64,000 bases of DNA from a bacterium (GTDB lineage: Bacteria; CG2-30-53-67). Made by a program: the position numbers and the translations under genes. Every line of letters starts with the position of its first letter. The first letter of the stretch is position 1. The stretch spans positions 1 through 64,000 of the forward strand of contig CAKKPE010000050.1 in assembly GCA_919901565.1 (NCBI GenBank), read 5' to 3'. The notes under the pieces were generated by a model. That model was given only the letters and a program-made list of their open reading frames with translations. It did not search any database and was not told the DNA's origin. Shown one piece after another: positions 56,690-64,000 of the stretch.

Positions 56690-56728
56690 TGAAACGAGTT
56701 TTTGATGATTTTTATAAGGAGAAAAATT

Positions 56729-57055
56729 ATGTTTGGAATAGGGATGCCGGAACTCTTGGTCATACTTGTCGTGGCCCTGATTATCTTCGGCCCCAAGAAG
56801 CTTCCGGAACTGGCCAGATCCCTGGGCAAGGGATTTGCGGAGTTCAAGAAAGCCTCTCAGGAATTCAAGAATGCCATGGATATGGAGATCGATAAGAACG
56901 AGAAGCATGAAGCATCCGACAAGACGGCCGCCATACCCAGGGAGACGATTTCTGTAGCGACTCAACCGTTACAGACACAGGCAACTGTCGGCGTAAACCA
57001 TGCAGCGGTGCCGGAACAAGAACCTGCAAAAGCCGGCCCGGAACCCAAAGTCTGA
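56729..57055 (+). CDS. tatA: Twin-arginine translocase subunit TatA
   Basis: 108 residues from the ATG at 56729 with AAGGAG upstream. One N-terminal membrane helix ([15 protein letters not shown]), the [16 protein letters not shown] hinge and amphipathic helix, then a low-complexity polar tail. TatB-specific features are not evident, so a TatAC-type system is possible. Starts a unit with the glycosyltransferase-like gene and tupB. Confidence 0.92.
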   Translation: MFGIGMPELLVILVVALIIFGPKKLPELARSLGKGFAEFKKASQEFKNAMDMEIDKNEKHEASDKTAAIPRETISVATQPLQTQATVGVNHAAVPEQEPAKAGPEPKV

Positions 57056-57063
57056 CCTTCTTC

Positions 57064-57723
57064 ATGAAGTCTCGATCCATACTGATTTTTGCCAAGGAGC
57101 CGCGGCCGGGTTTTGTCAAGACAAGGATGTGCCCTCCCTGGTCTCCCTTGCAGGCAGCTGAGCTTTCCCTCTGTTTCATCCGGGATACCTTACTGGCGGC
57201 ATCCAGGGTTCAGGATGCGTCCCCCTATCTTTTTGTTGATCCTCCGGAGGCGATTTCTTTTTTCAGGGACATCGCTCCGGCCGGGTTTGTTATCATCCCA
57301 CAGCAGGGGGACGGCTTCACCGAACGCTGTGCTCATTCCGTGAAAGAGGCCTTCAGGAGAGGGCACACGGAGATCGTTCAGATCGGGACGGATACCCCTC
57401 AGATCCGGGCTGAACATATTGAAGCGGCATTCGGACTGCTTGTAGAATACAACATAGGTTTCGGTCCCACAGAGGACGGAGGCTATTATCTGTTGTCGCT
57501 TTCCCGGCCCGCCATAGAAATCTATGATGGTGTGGTCATGGGCCGGGATACGGTCGGCAAAAAAATGCTGGCCAATGCCCGAAGGCTCGGACTCAGGATC
57601 AAGATCCTTGATGAATGGATAGATGCGGACACCCATGCGGATCTATCTGCTCTTCATGCAGATCCCGAAGTCACCTTGGGAAGAAATACCCGTGACTATC
57701 TTTTGTCAAGACCGGGTCCATGA
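57064..57723 (+). CDS. DUF2064/TIGR04282-type glycosyltransferase-like protein
   Basis: 219 residues, GT-A-like nucleotidyltransferase fold. N-terminal ILIFAKEPRPGFVKTRM is the family signature, with QIGTDTPQIRAEHI and GPTEDGGYYLLSL in the core. Relatives are annotated as arsenosugar-biosynthesis-associated or unknown glycosyltransferases. Nine bases after tatA with no clear ribosome site, so possibly coupled. Its link to tungstate uptake or Tat export is unclear. Confidence 0.82.
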   Translation: MKSRSILIFAKEPRPGFVKTRMCPPWSPLQAAELSLCFIRDTLLAASRVQDASPYLFVDPPEAISFFRDIAPAGFVIIPQQGDGFTERCAHSVKEAFRRGHTEIVQIGTDTPQIRAEHIEAAFGLLVEYNIGFGPTEDGGYYLLSLSRPAIEIYDGVVMGRDTVGKKMLANARRLGLRIKILDEWIDADTHADLSALHADPEVTLGRNTRDYLLSRPGP

Positions 57724-57741
57724 ATCCGGAGATATGTATCT

Positions 57742-58434
57742 ATGAATTTATTGTGCCATGGCGTTCAAGACGCGGTCCGGCTGATCCTCTCCCTGGACAG
57801 GTCTCTTCTTGATATCCTTCTCCTTTCCCTCAGGGTCTCCTGCACCTCTGTTTTGTTCGGGGCATTGATCGGGATCTCCCTGGGGTCTCTGGTCGGACTC
57901 AGGCACTTTCCCGGCCGGGACGTGATCATAACGCTTCTCAACACCTTCATGGGTCTGCCTCCGGTGGCAGTGGGCCTGATGGTCTACCTGCTCCTTTCAC
58001 GAAGCGGCCCGTTCGGTGTTTTGGGGCTCCTCTATACCCCGGCGGCCATGATCATTGCACAGACACTTCTGGTCACTCCGATCATCGCGGCCCTGACCCA
58101 CGCGGCCGTGACGGGCGTGGACCCCCTGATCGGGGATGCGGCCAAATCCCTGGGGGCGGACTCTCTGTATCAGGGATTTGCTGTGCTCAGGGAGTCGAGA
58201 TATGCCATTCTGGCAGGCGTGATCGCCGGTTTCGGCAGAGCCATCGGAGAAGTGGGCGCCGTGATGATCGTAGGAGGGAATATCACCGGTTCGACCCGGA
58301 CCATGACCACGGCCATGGTCCTCGAGACCGGCATGGGGAACTTTGAGCTGGCCCTGGCCCTGGGGATCCTGCTCCTGATGCTCGCCTTCCTGGTGAACAT
58401 GGGGCTGCATCTGCTTCAGGGGAGGGGTTATTAA
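57742..58434 (+). CDS. tupB: Tungstate ABC transporter permease TupB
   Basis: 230 residues, about five to six membrane helices with the BPD-permease EAA-like loop AAKSLGADSLYQGFAVLRES. The pattern MGLPPVAVGLMVYLLLSRSGP and GRAIGEVGAVMIVGGNITG is characteristic of the Tup/Wtp/Mod permease group; the neighbouring binding protein fixes it as tungstate-type. Separated from tupC by a 182-bp repeat-bearing gap. Confidence 0.88.
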   Translation: MNLLCHGVQDAVRLILSLDRSLLDILLLSLRVSCTSVLFGALIGISLGSLVGLRHFPGRDVIITLLNTFMGLPPVAVGLMVYLLLSRSGPFGVLGLLYTPAAMIIAQTLLVTPIIAALTHAAVTGVDPLIGDAAKSLGADSLYQGFAVLRESRYAILAGVIAGFGRAIGEVGAVMIVGGNITGSTRTMTTAMVLETGMGNFELALALGILLLMLAFLVNMGLHLLQGRGY

Positions 58435-58467
58435 GGTTCTCATAATAGAAACGACATTATATCGAAA

Positions 58468-58540
58468 ATCCCTCCTAACCTCCCTTTTGCAAAGGGAGGA
58501 ATTTCCACTCTTTGGAAAAGAGGGGCAAGGGGAGATTTTA
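58468..58540 (+). repeat. Palindromic intergenic repeat (CCTCCCTTT type)
   Basis: AAATCCCTCCTAACCTCCC leads into a hairpin: CCTCCCTTT (58479-58487), loop TGC, AAAGGGAGG (58491-58499). A related element in opposite orientation lies at 60942-60980 (CCCCCTTTGTCAAAGGGGG). It interrupts the tupB-tupC operon. Confidence 0.7.
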
Positions 58541-58616
58541 TGAACCATGTCTATTCTATTTCAAGACTATTAATAAGTGGCTTGTCACCGGAGCGGATCT
58601 TTATTAGGATCGGAAG

Positions 58617-59345
58617 ATGATGACACATGCCCTGCAGATCCAAGACCTCAGGAAATGTTACGGAGGACTTGAAGTCCTTTCCGGGTGCAGTCTCGAATTC
58701 GAGGCCGGGAAGGTTCATGTCCTGCTGGGCCCCAACGGGGTCGGCAAGACCACCCTGCTCAGGATACTCAACCTTCTTGAAGAGCCGACAGAGGGGGTCA
58801 TCCAATTCAACGGATTCAAAGAGGATGGGCAGGACGGGAGTCTGATCCGAAGAGAGATCACCATGGTCTTTCAGCGGCCTGCCCTGTTCAAGACCACGGT
58901 TTATCGGAATGTCGCCTATGGCCTGAAACTCCGAAAGGTATCTCGAGAAAAGATACGGGAACGGGTAGGCGAGGTTCTGGATCTGGTGGGGATGTCGGGC
59001 TGTGCCGGGCGGGAGGCGCGCACCCTCTCCGCAGGGGAAGCCCAGCGCGTGGCCCTGGCACGGGCGCTGGCCGTCCGGCCAAGGATCCTTTTTCTGGACG
59101 AGCCCACGGCCAACCTGGACCCGTACAACGCCCGGAAGGTGGAGGAGATTATTCTCGAGATCAAGTCACGGGACCAGACTACCATCCTTCTGGCCACGCA
59201 CAATCTCTTTCAGGCTCAACGGATCTCCGACCGGGTCGTCTTTCTTTATGCGGGAAGGGTGGTAGAAACCGCAGACACCCGGACCTTCTTTGAACATCCC
59301 AAGGAGGAACTCAGCCGTCAATTCATCAGAGGAGAATGGATATGA
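58617..59345 (+). CDS. tupC: Tungstate ABC transporter ATP-binding protein TupC
   Basis: 242 residues. Walker A GPNGVGKTT near residue 40, signature LSAGEAQR, Walker B LFLDEPTANLDP, switch LATHN. Starts MMTHALQIQDLRKCYGG. The 3' end overlaps the ribosome site of tupA. Works with TupB and TupA to import tungstate. Confidence 0.9.
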   Translation: MMTHALQIQDLRKCYGGLEVLSGCSLEFEAGKVHVLLGPNGVGKTTLLRILNLLEEPTEGVIQFNGFKEDGQDGSLIRREITMVFQRPALFKTTVYRNVAYGLKLRKVSREKIRERVGEVLDLVGMSGCAGREARTLSAGEAQRVALARALAVRPRILFLDEPTANLDPYNARKVEEIILEIKSRDQTTILLATHNLFQAQRISDRVVFLYAGRVVETADTRTFFEHPKEELSRQFIRGEWI

Positions 59346-60172
59346 AAAGAATCGCATTGTTTTGGATTGCAGTCTGCATACTTTTTTCCATGCCTTTGCC
59401 GTCTGTATCTGCAGAGGATGCCGTCCGGATCCGGATGGCATCCACTACCAGCACCCAGAACTCCGGGCTTCTGGACGTTCTGTTCCCGGCCTTTGAGAAG
59501 GCCACGGGCGGGAGGATCAAGGTGGATCTGATTGCCGTGGGCACGGGGCAGGCCCTGGAGATCGCGGAACGGGGGGATGCGGACCTGGTCTTTGTCCATG
59601 CCCCGGAGTTGGAGGAAGAGTTTGTAAAAAATGGCTTCGGCGTCAACCGGCACCCGGTCATGCACAACGATTTTGTGGTCCTTGGTCCGGCATCCGATCC
59701 TGCGGGAGTCAAGGATGCACATACGGCCATTGATGCCTTTCAAGCTATTGCAAAACAGAAGGCCCTCTTCATCTCACGAGGGGACCGATCCGGTACCCAT
59801 CTCAAGGAGCTGGCTGTCTGGGACAAGGCCGGGGTGAACCCCAAGGGAGAGGCGTGGTATATCGAAGCAGGCTCGGGCATGGCAGCGGCACTCCGGGTGG
59901 CCGAAGAAAAACGCGCCTATACCCTCTCGGACCGGGGGACTTACCTGAACTACCGGACCAGAATAAGCCTTGGAATCCTCTTCCAGGGGGACCCGGCCTT
60001 ATACAATCCTTACGGGATCATGGCCGTGAACCCCAAGCGTTTCCCCCATGTCCATTACAAAGAGGCCATGCGCTTTATCGAGTGGATCCTGTCGCCTGAA
60101 GCGCAGAGTCTGATTGCGTCATATCAGATCAACGGGGAGCAGCTCTTTTATCCGGATGCCCGTGGAAATTAG
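59342..60172 (+). CDS. tupA: Tungstate-binding periplasmic protein TupA
   Basis: 276 residues from the ATG at 59342; the ATG at 59336 lies too near the GAGGAG ribosome site. Signal peptide FWIAVCILFSMPLPSVSA, then the TupA anion site MASTTSTQNSGLLD, DLVFVHAPELEEEFV and FISRGDRSGTH. The TTSTQNSG motif is the tungstate/molybdate-binding hallmark of the family, which is very selective for tungstate. Confidence 0.92.
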   Translation: MKRIALFWIAVCILFSMPLPSVSAEDAVRIRMASTTSTQNSGLLDVLFPAFEKATGGRIKVDLIAVGTGQALEIAERGDADLVFVHAPELEEEFVKNGFGVNRHPVMHNDFVVLGPASDPAGVKDAHTAIDAFQAIAKQKALFISRGDRSGTHLKELAVWDKAGVNPKGEAWYIEAGSGMAAALRVAEEKRAYTLSDRGTYLNYRTRISLGILFQGDPALYNPYGIMAVNPKRFPHVHYKEAMRFIEWILSPEAQSLIASYQINGEQLFYPDARGN

Positions 60173-60190
60173 GGACAACCACATATTTCC

Positions 60191-60228
60191 CCTTGCCGCC
60201 ATCCCCATTTCTTCGTATAATCTTTGCA
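60191..60228 (+). repeat. 38-bp direct repeat flanking the ORF6N module (left copy)
   Basis: CCTTGCCGCCATCCCCATTT then CTTCGTATAATCTTTGCA at 60191-60228 recurs at 61231-61268 with one mismatch (CCGCC against CCTCC). The copies are 1040 bp apart and enclose the ORF6N gene and its low-complexity tail. Confidence 0.85.
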
Positions 60229-60370
60229 ATTGCCTGACATCGAACGGCTTGTGCGACACTCTAAAGATCATCGCCTGCCCTGAGCAAAGCCGTCATCCTG
60301 CTCCAACATAGCGCCCCAACCCGCGTCAATCATCCCGACAAACGCGGCGCACCTCAAGAGGAGAATGCCC

Positions 60371-60919
60371 ATGGGAAAGGATATAATTCCGCAGGACGTC
60401 ATTGAACAGAAGATCTTCCTGATACGCGGCCATAAGGTCATGATTGACAGCGATCTTGCTGAGCTTTATGGCGTTACAACAAAGAGACTGAATGAACAGG
60501 TCAAGCGCAATCTGAAACGCTTCCCTCGTGACTTCATGTTCCAGTTAAGCGAGAAGGAACTTGAAAGCTTGAGGTCGCATTTTGCGACCTCAAGTTCATG
60601 GGGTGGCCGTCGGTATCCGCCATACGCTTTCACCGAACACGGTGCGATTATGGCAGCCAGTATCCTCAATACGAACCGAGCAATTGAAGTGAGCGTGTAC
60701 GTGGTGAGGGCCTTTGTCAAGCTTCGCGAAATGATCGCATCCCACAAGGATCTGGCACGAAAACTCGAAGAACTCGAAAAGAAATACGACGCCCAGTTTA
60801 GAGTCGTCTTCGATGCCATCAGAGAGTTGATGCGTGAACCTGAGCGAGGACAGCAAAAAAAGATAGGTTTTATTGCCAAGGAAGGCAGACCCAAGTACAA
60901 AGCGGAGCGCCCCCGTTAG
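60371..60919 (+). CDS. ORF6N-domain protein
   Basis: 182 residues from the ATG at 60371 (GAGGAG eight bases upstream). The ORF6N/KilA-N-type DNA-binding domain covers residues 5-95: FLIRGHKVMIDSDLAELYGV, FPRDFMFQLSEKE, YAFTEHGAIMAASIL. A coiled-coil C-terminal part (KLEELEKKYDAQFRVVFDAI) follows. Typical of phage antirepressors and of mobile, multicopy chromosomal genes. Lies between 38-bp direct repeats, suggesting insertion. Confidence 0.85.
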   Translation: MGKDIIPQDVIEQKIFLIRGHKVMIDSDLAELYGVTTKRLNEQVKRNLKRFPRDFMFQLSEKELESLRSHFATSSSWGGRRYPPYAFTEHGAIMAASILNTNRAIEVSVYVVRAFVKLREMIASHKDLARKLEELEKKYDAQFRVVFDAIRELMREPERGQQKKIGFIAKEGRPKYKAERPR

Positions 60920-61326
60920 ACGCATGGCGCGTAACGGGGCTTAAGTCCCCCTTTGTCAAAGGGGGATATAGGGGGATTTTTAAATGCTATCCTCCGTCCT
61001 TTGCCTTTCTTCCGTCTTCTGCCCTCCGCCCCTCCGCCCCTCCGCCCTCTGTCGTCTGTCTTTTGCCGTCCTCCGACCTTCCGCCCTCTGCCATCTGTCG
61101 TCTATCTTTTACCGTCCGTCCTTTACCTTATCTTCCGTCTTCTGTCCTTCTGTCCTTCTGTCCTTCCATCCTCTGATCTTACTGCCCACCGTTCTTACCG
61201 CACACTGGTCTTAATCCGTCCTCTGTTTTTCCTTGCCTCCATCCCCATTTCTTCGTATAATCTTTGCATTCCGACCGCTTGGGATGAATTCGATACCGCG
61301 ACCACGGTGGAGGGACCGGACATCAT
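60920..61326. other. 407-bp noncoding region with hairpin, low-complexity tract and direct repeat
   Basis: 60942-60980 is the CCCCCTTTGTCAAAGGGGG repeat element. 60985-61225 is a pyrimidine-rich tract of near-repeats such as CCGTCTTCTGCCCTCCG and CTGTCCTTCTGTCCTT, related in reverse to 24843-24945. 61231-61268 is the right copy of the 38-bp direct repeat. No gene is credible here. Confidence 0.75.
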
Positions 61327-64000
61327 ATGCCCCGCATATTTGATAACATCGAGCAGCATCTCCTTTCAGCACTCCAGGAAACTTTAAACGTCACCAACCG
61401 TGCTGATTTCTGTGTAGGATACTTCAATCTGAGAGGCTGGAAACAGCTTGACTCCTACATCGAACGCTGGTCAGGCGGGGAGGGGAACTGCTGCCGCCTT
61501 CTTGTCGGCATGCAAAGGCTTCCGCACGACGAATTACAGGAGGCGATGAGACTAATCAAGCAGGAAGAGGGTATCGACAACCAAACAGCGAGCCGGCTCA
61601 AAAAGAAGCTGGCTGAGCAGTTCCGAGAGCAGCTCACCTTCGGCGTGCCCACGAACGAAGACGAAGCCGGTCTCCGCAGGCTTGCGTCGCAAATAAAGGC
61701 AAAGAAAGTCATCGTCAAACTTTTCCTCCGCCATCCCCTTCATGCAAAGCTTTATCTTCTTTTCCGTCCTGACCCTGTCAATCCTTCAATCGGCTTTCTC
61801 GGCAGCAGCAACCTCACGCTTGCGGGCCTCTTGCACCAGGGAGAGCTGAACGTTGATGTCCTTGACCATGACTCCTGCCAAAAGCTCGCAAAATGGTTCG
61901 AAGATCGCTGGAATGACCGCCTGTGTCTTGACATCTCCGAGGAGCTTGCCCAGATTATAGGTGAAAGCTGGGCGCGTGAAGACTTGATCCCGCCTTATCA
62001 TATCTACGTAAAGATGGCCTATCACTTGTCCCAGGAGGCCAGAGCAGGGTTATCCGAGTTCCGTATCCCCAGGGATTTCGGCAACAAGTTGTTTGAATAT
62101 CAGATTGCAGCGGTAAAGATAGCCGCTCACCATCTCAACAATCGCGGCGGTGTCCTGATCGGCGACGTGGTCGGTCTCGGAAAGACTCTCATGGCTACGG
62201 CCCTCGCGCGCATCTTTGAAGACGATCATGGATTGGAAACTTTGATCATTTGCCCCCCCAATCTTGAACCCATGTGGAATGATTATCGGATTCAGTACCG
62301 ACTGCACGCTACGGTGATGTCCATCGGTCGTGTAATTCAGGAGCTACCCGACCTTCCGCGCCATCGGATTATCATTATTGATGAGAGCCATAATCTTCGT
62401 AATCGTTTCGGGAAAAGGTACAGCGCTATTCAAACCTATATTGAAAAAAACGAAAGCAAGTGCATCCTGCTCTCCGCCACGCCGTACAACAAGACCTATC
62501 TCGATCTCTCGAACCAGATCCGTCTCTTTGTGCCCGATGAAAAAGAACTCGGCATCAGACCTGAGCAACTGCTCCGTGTTATGGGCGAGACAGAGTTTAT
62601 CCGCCGCCATCAATGCTCGGTACGGTCGCTATCCGCCTTTGAAAAGAGCGAATACGCCGATGACTGGCGGGATCTCATGCGCCTTTATATGGTCCGCAGG
62701 ACGAGGAGCTTCATCCAGACGAATTATGCCGTCACCGACCCGGCAAACGGCCGCAAGTATCTGACTTTTGCGGACGGCAGCAGATCCTATTTCCCGACGA
62801 GACAGCCTCAGACTGTGAAGTTTGAGATTGAAGATAATGATCCCACAGACCAGTACGCCCGACTCTACTCAGACGACGTTGTTAACACCATCAATGCCCT
62901 GAGTCTTCCACGCTACGGCATGGGCAACTACGTCCATGCCACCCCCCATGAAGCGCCTACTCCGGCGGATGCGAAGCTCCTGCAAGACCTGTCACGAGCA
63001 GGAAAGCGACTCATGGGTTTCTGCCGTACCAATCTGTTTAAGCGACTGGAAAGCGGCGGACAAGCCTTCATCCAGTCGGTTGAGCGCCATATCCTTCGAA
63101 ATTACATCTTTCTCCACGCCATCGAACAGGGCAAACCTATTCCTCTCGGGACTCAGGACGCAAGCCTGCTGGACAGCCGCATTTACGATGCAGACGCTGA
63201 CGATGTCTGCGTCACAACAAGTATGTTCGATGATGACAACGACGAGCCCTGTGCGACCTCGACGCCAACAGCCCTGCGGACAGAAACAGAGTTTAAGGCT
63301 CGCGCCGATGAGATATACAAGGAATATGCAGCAGCCAACAGGAATCGTTTCAAGTGGCTCCGGCCGGATCTTTTTGTGAAAGCCCTTGCCAAGGATCTCG
63401 AAAGCGATGCCAAGGCCCTTCTCAAGATTCTTCAGACCTGCGGCGCATGGGATCCCGTCAAGGACACCAAGCTGAATGCCTTGACTACTCTTCTGGGACG
63501 GAGCCATTTGAAAGAAAAAGTTCTTATCTTTACCCAGTTCGCTGATACGGTCCGCTATTTGGAATCCCAGCTCAAGGCGAGGGGCCTCCGTCACCTTGCG
63601 GGTGTTACCGGGGACACGAGTGACCCCACGGCCCTCGCGTGGCGGTTCAGCCCGGTGAGCAACGAAAAACGCGACAGGATAAAACCGGAAGAGGAACTCC
63701 GCGTCCTCGTCGCAACGGACGTATTGAGTGAAGGCCAGAACCTCCAGGACGGCGCCATCGTCGTGAACTACGACCTCCCCTGGGCCATCATCCGCCTGAT
63801 CCAACGGGTCGGCCGCGTGGACCGCATCGGCCAGAAAGCGGACACGATTCTCTGCTACTCCTTCCTTCCGGCGGATGGAGTCGAACGTATCATCCGGCTC
63901 CGAAGCCGCGTGCGCCGGCGGCTACAAGAGAACGCCGAGGTTGTGGGCGCCGACGAATGTTTCTTTGAGGATGACAGGAACGATCAGGCCGTGCTCGATC
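61327..64000 (+). CDS. PLD-like/SNF2-family helicase protein (3' end beyond window)
   Basis: At least 891 residues; the C-terminus is cut by the window edge. N-terminal phospholipase-D-like domain with HAKLYLLF and LGSSNLTLAGL near residues 140-165. Then an SF2/SNF2 helicase: Walker A GDVVGLGKTLMATA, DESH box IIIIDESHNLRN, motif III LLSATPYNK, and the C-terminal lobe FTQFADTVRYL with VGRVDRIGQKA. Such fusions occur in defence islands and near methyltransferases. ATG at 61327 with GGAGGG ten bases before. Partners would lie to the right. Confidence 0.88.
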   Translation, partial: MPRIFDNIEQHLLSALQETLNVTNRADFCVGYFNLRGWKQLDSYIERWSGGEGNCCRLLVGMQRLPHDELQEAMRLIKQEEGIDNQTASRLKKKLAEQFREQLTFGVPTNEDEAGLRRLASQIKAKKVIVKLFLRHPLHAKLYLLFRPDPVNPSIGFLGSSNLTLAGLLHQGELNVDVLDHDSCQKLAKWFEDRWNDRLCLDISEELAQIIGESWAREDLIPPYHIYVKMAYHLSQEARAGLSEFRIPRDFGNKLFEYQIAAVKIAAHHLNNRGGVLIGDVVGLGKTLMATALARIFEDDHGLETLIICPPNLEPMWNDYRIQYRLHATVMSIGRVIQELPDLPRHRIIIIDESHNLRNRFGKRYSAIQTYIEKNESKCILLSATPYNKTYLDLSNQIRLFVPDEKELGIRPEQLLRVMGETEFIRRHQCSVRSLSAFEKSEYADDWRDLMRLYMVRRTRSFIQTNYAVTDPANGRKYLTFADGSRSYFPTRQPQTVKFEIEDNDPTDQYARLYSDDVVNTINALSLPRYGMGNYVHATPHEAPTPADAKLLQDLSRAGKRLMGFCRTNLFKRLESGGQAFIQSVERHILRNYIFLHAIEQGKPIPLGTQDASLLDSRIYDADADDVCVTTSMFDDDNDEPCATSTPTALRTETEFKARADEIYKEYAAANRNRFKWLRPDLFVKALAKDLESDAKALLKILQTCGAWDPVKDTKLNALTTLLGRSHLKEKVLIFTQFADTVRYLESQLKARGLRHLAGVTGDTSDPTALAWRFSPVSNEKRDRIKPEEELRVLVATDVLSEGQNLQDGAIVVNYDLPWAIIRLIQRVGRVDRIGQKADTILCYSFLPADGVERIIRLRSRVRRRLQENAEVVGADECFFEDDRNDQAVLD

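Overview
The window looks like chromosomal sequence from a Gram-negative anaerobe, most plausibly a Desulfobacterota/deltaproteobacterial lineage (Nitrospirota or a similar phylum is not excluded). The pointers are the gene orders rpsU-yqeY-mutS2-dnaG-rpoD and rplI-dnaB-alr, three Mla/MCE outer-membrane lipid transport loci, a PII-glutamine synthetase operon with a sigma-54-type promoter, two PEP-CTERM proteins, and a set of genes serving a selenium/tungsten formate dehydrogenase. Taxonomy is inferred from gene content only. No rRNA operon, CRISPR array or classical insertion sequence was seen.

Layout. 1-5.3 kb (minus): rplI-dnaB-alr followed by mlaE-mlaF-mlaD (mlaD is cut by the window edge). 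5.4-7.9 kb: DNA alkyl-transfer repair, a cation efflux protein, a zinc-ribbon protein and an internally repeated lipoprotein. 8.0-13.9 kb (minus): glnA, glnB with a -24/-12 promoter, and a 1166-residue AsmA-like protein. 14-18.2 kb: guaB, guaA and a lipoprotein. 18.7-23.6 kb: a PEP-CTERM protein, then a second Mla-type operon with two tandem permeases, an ATPase and an MCE protein, followed by a cupin. 23.7-27.1 kb: a radical SAM/SPASM protein, hemE and hemH. 27.2-32.9 kb is accessory: Fic, an XRE regulator with a palindromic operator, a truncated ImmA/IrrE peptidase joined to an NTPase-like remnant, an ECF sigma factor with two small membrane-protein genes, and an AbiE-type toxin-antitoxin pair. 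32.9-35 kb: a kinase/phosphotransferase fusion and rnpB. 35.2-39.4 kb: a third, complete Mla operon (mlaE-F-D-C-A) whose ATPase carries a degenerate GGDEF-like tail. 39.4-47.4 kb (minus): the macromolecular synthesis region plus a CAU-anticodon tRNA. 47.5-49.5 kb: an Rrf2 regulator, cysK and DoxX. 49.6-50.5 kb: a broken higBA module between two copies of the fdhD 3' end. 50.5-60.2 kb: fdhD, LysR, PEP-CTERM/DUF1566, a REP-associated transposase gene with its own repeats inside it, tatC, selA, tatA and tupBCA. 60.2-64 kb: an ORF6N gene between 38-bp direct repeats, then a PLD-SNF2 helicase running off the edge.

How the genes work together. The three Mla loci probably move phospholipids or related lipids between the membranes. 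fdhD (sulfur transfer), selA (selenocysteine), tupABC (tungstate) and tatA/tatC (export of folded protein) all serve formate dehydrogenase, although the enzyme itself is not in the window. glnB-glnA is nitrogen control.

The observations most worth a second look are the MlaF-GGDEF fusion, the in-frame invasion of a REP transposase gene by its own repeats, the tandem-permease Mla operon, the fdhD-flanked higBA cassette, and the repeat family whose end supplies stop codons.
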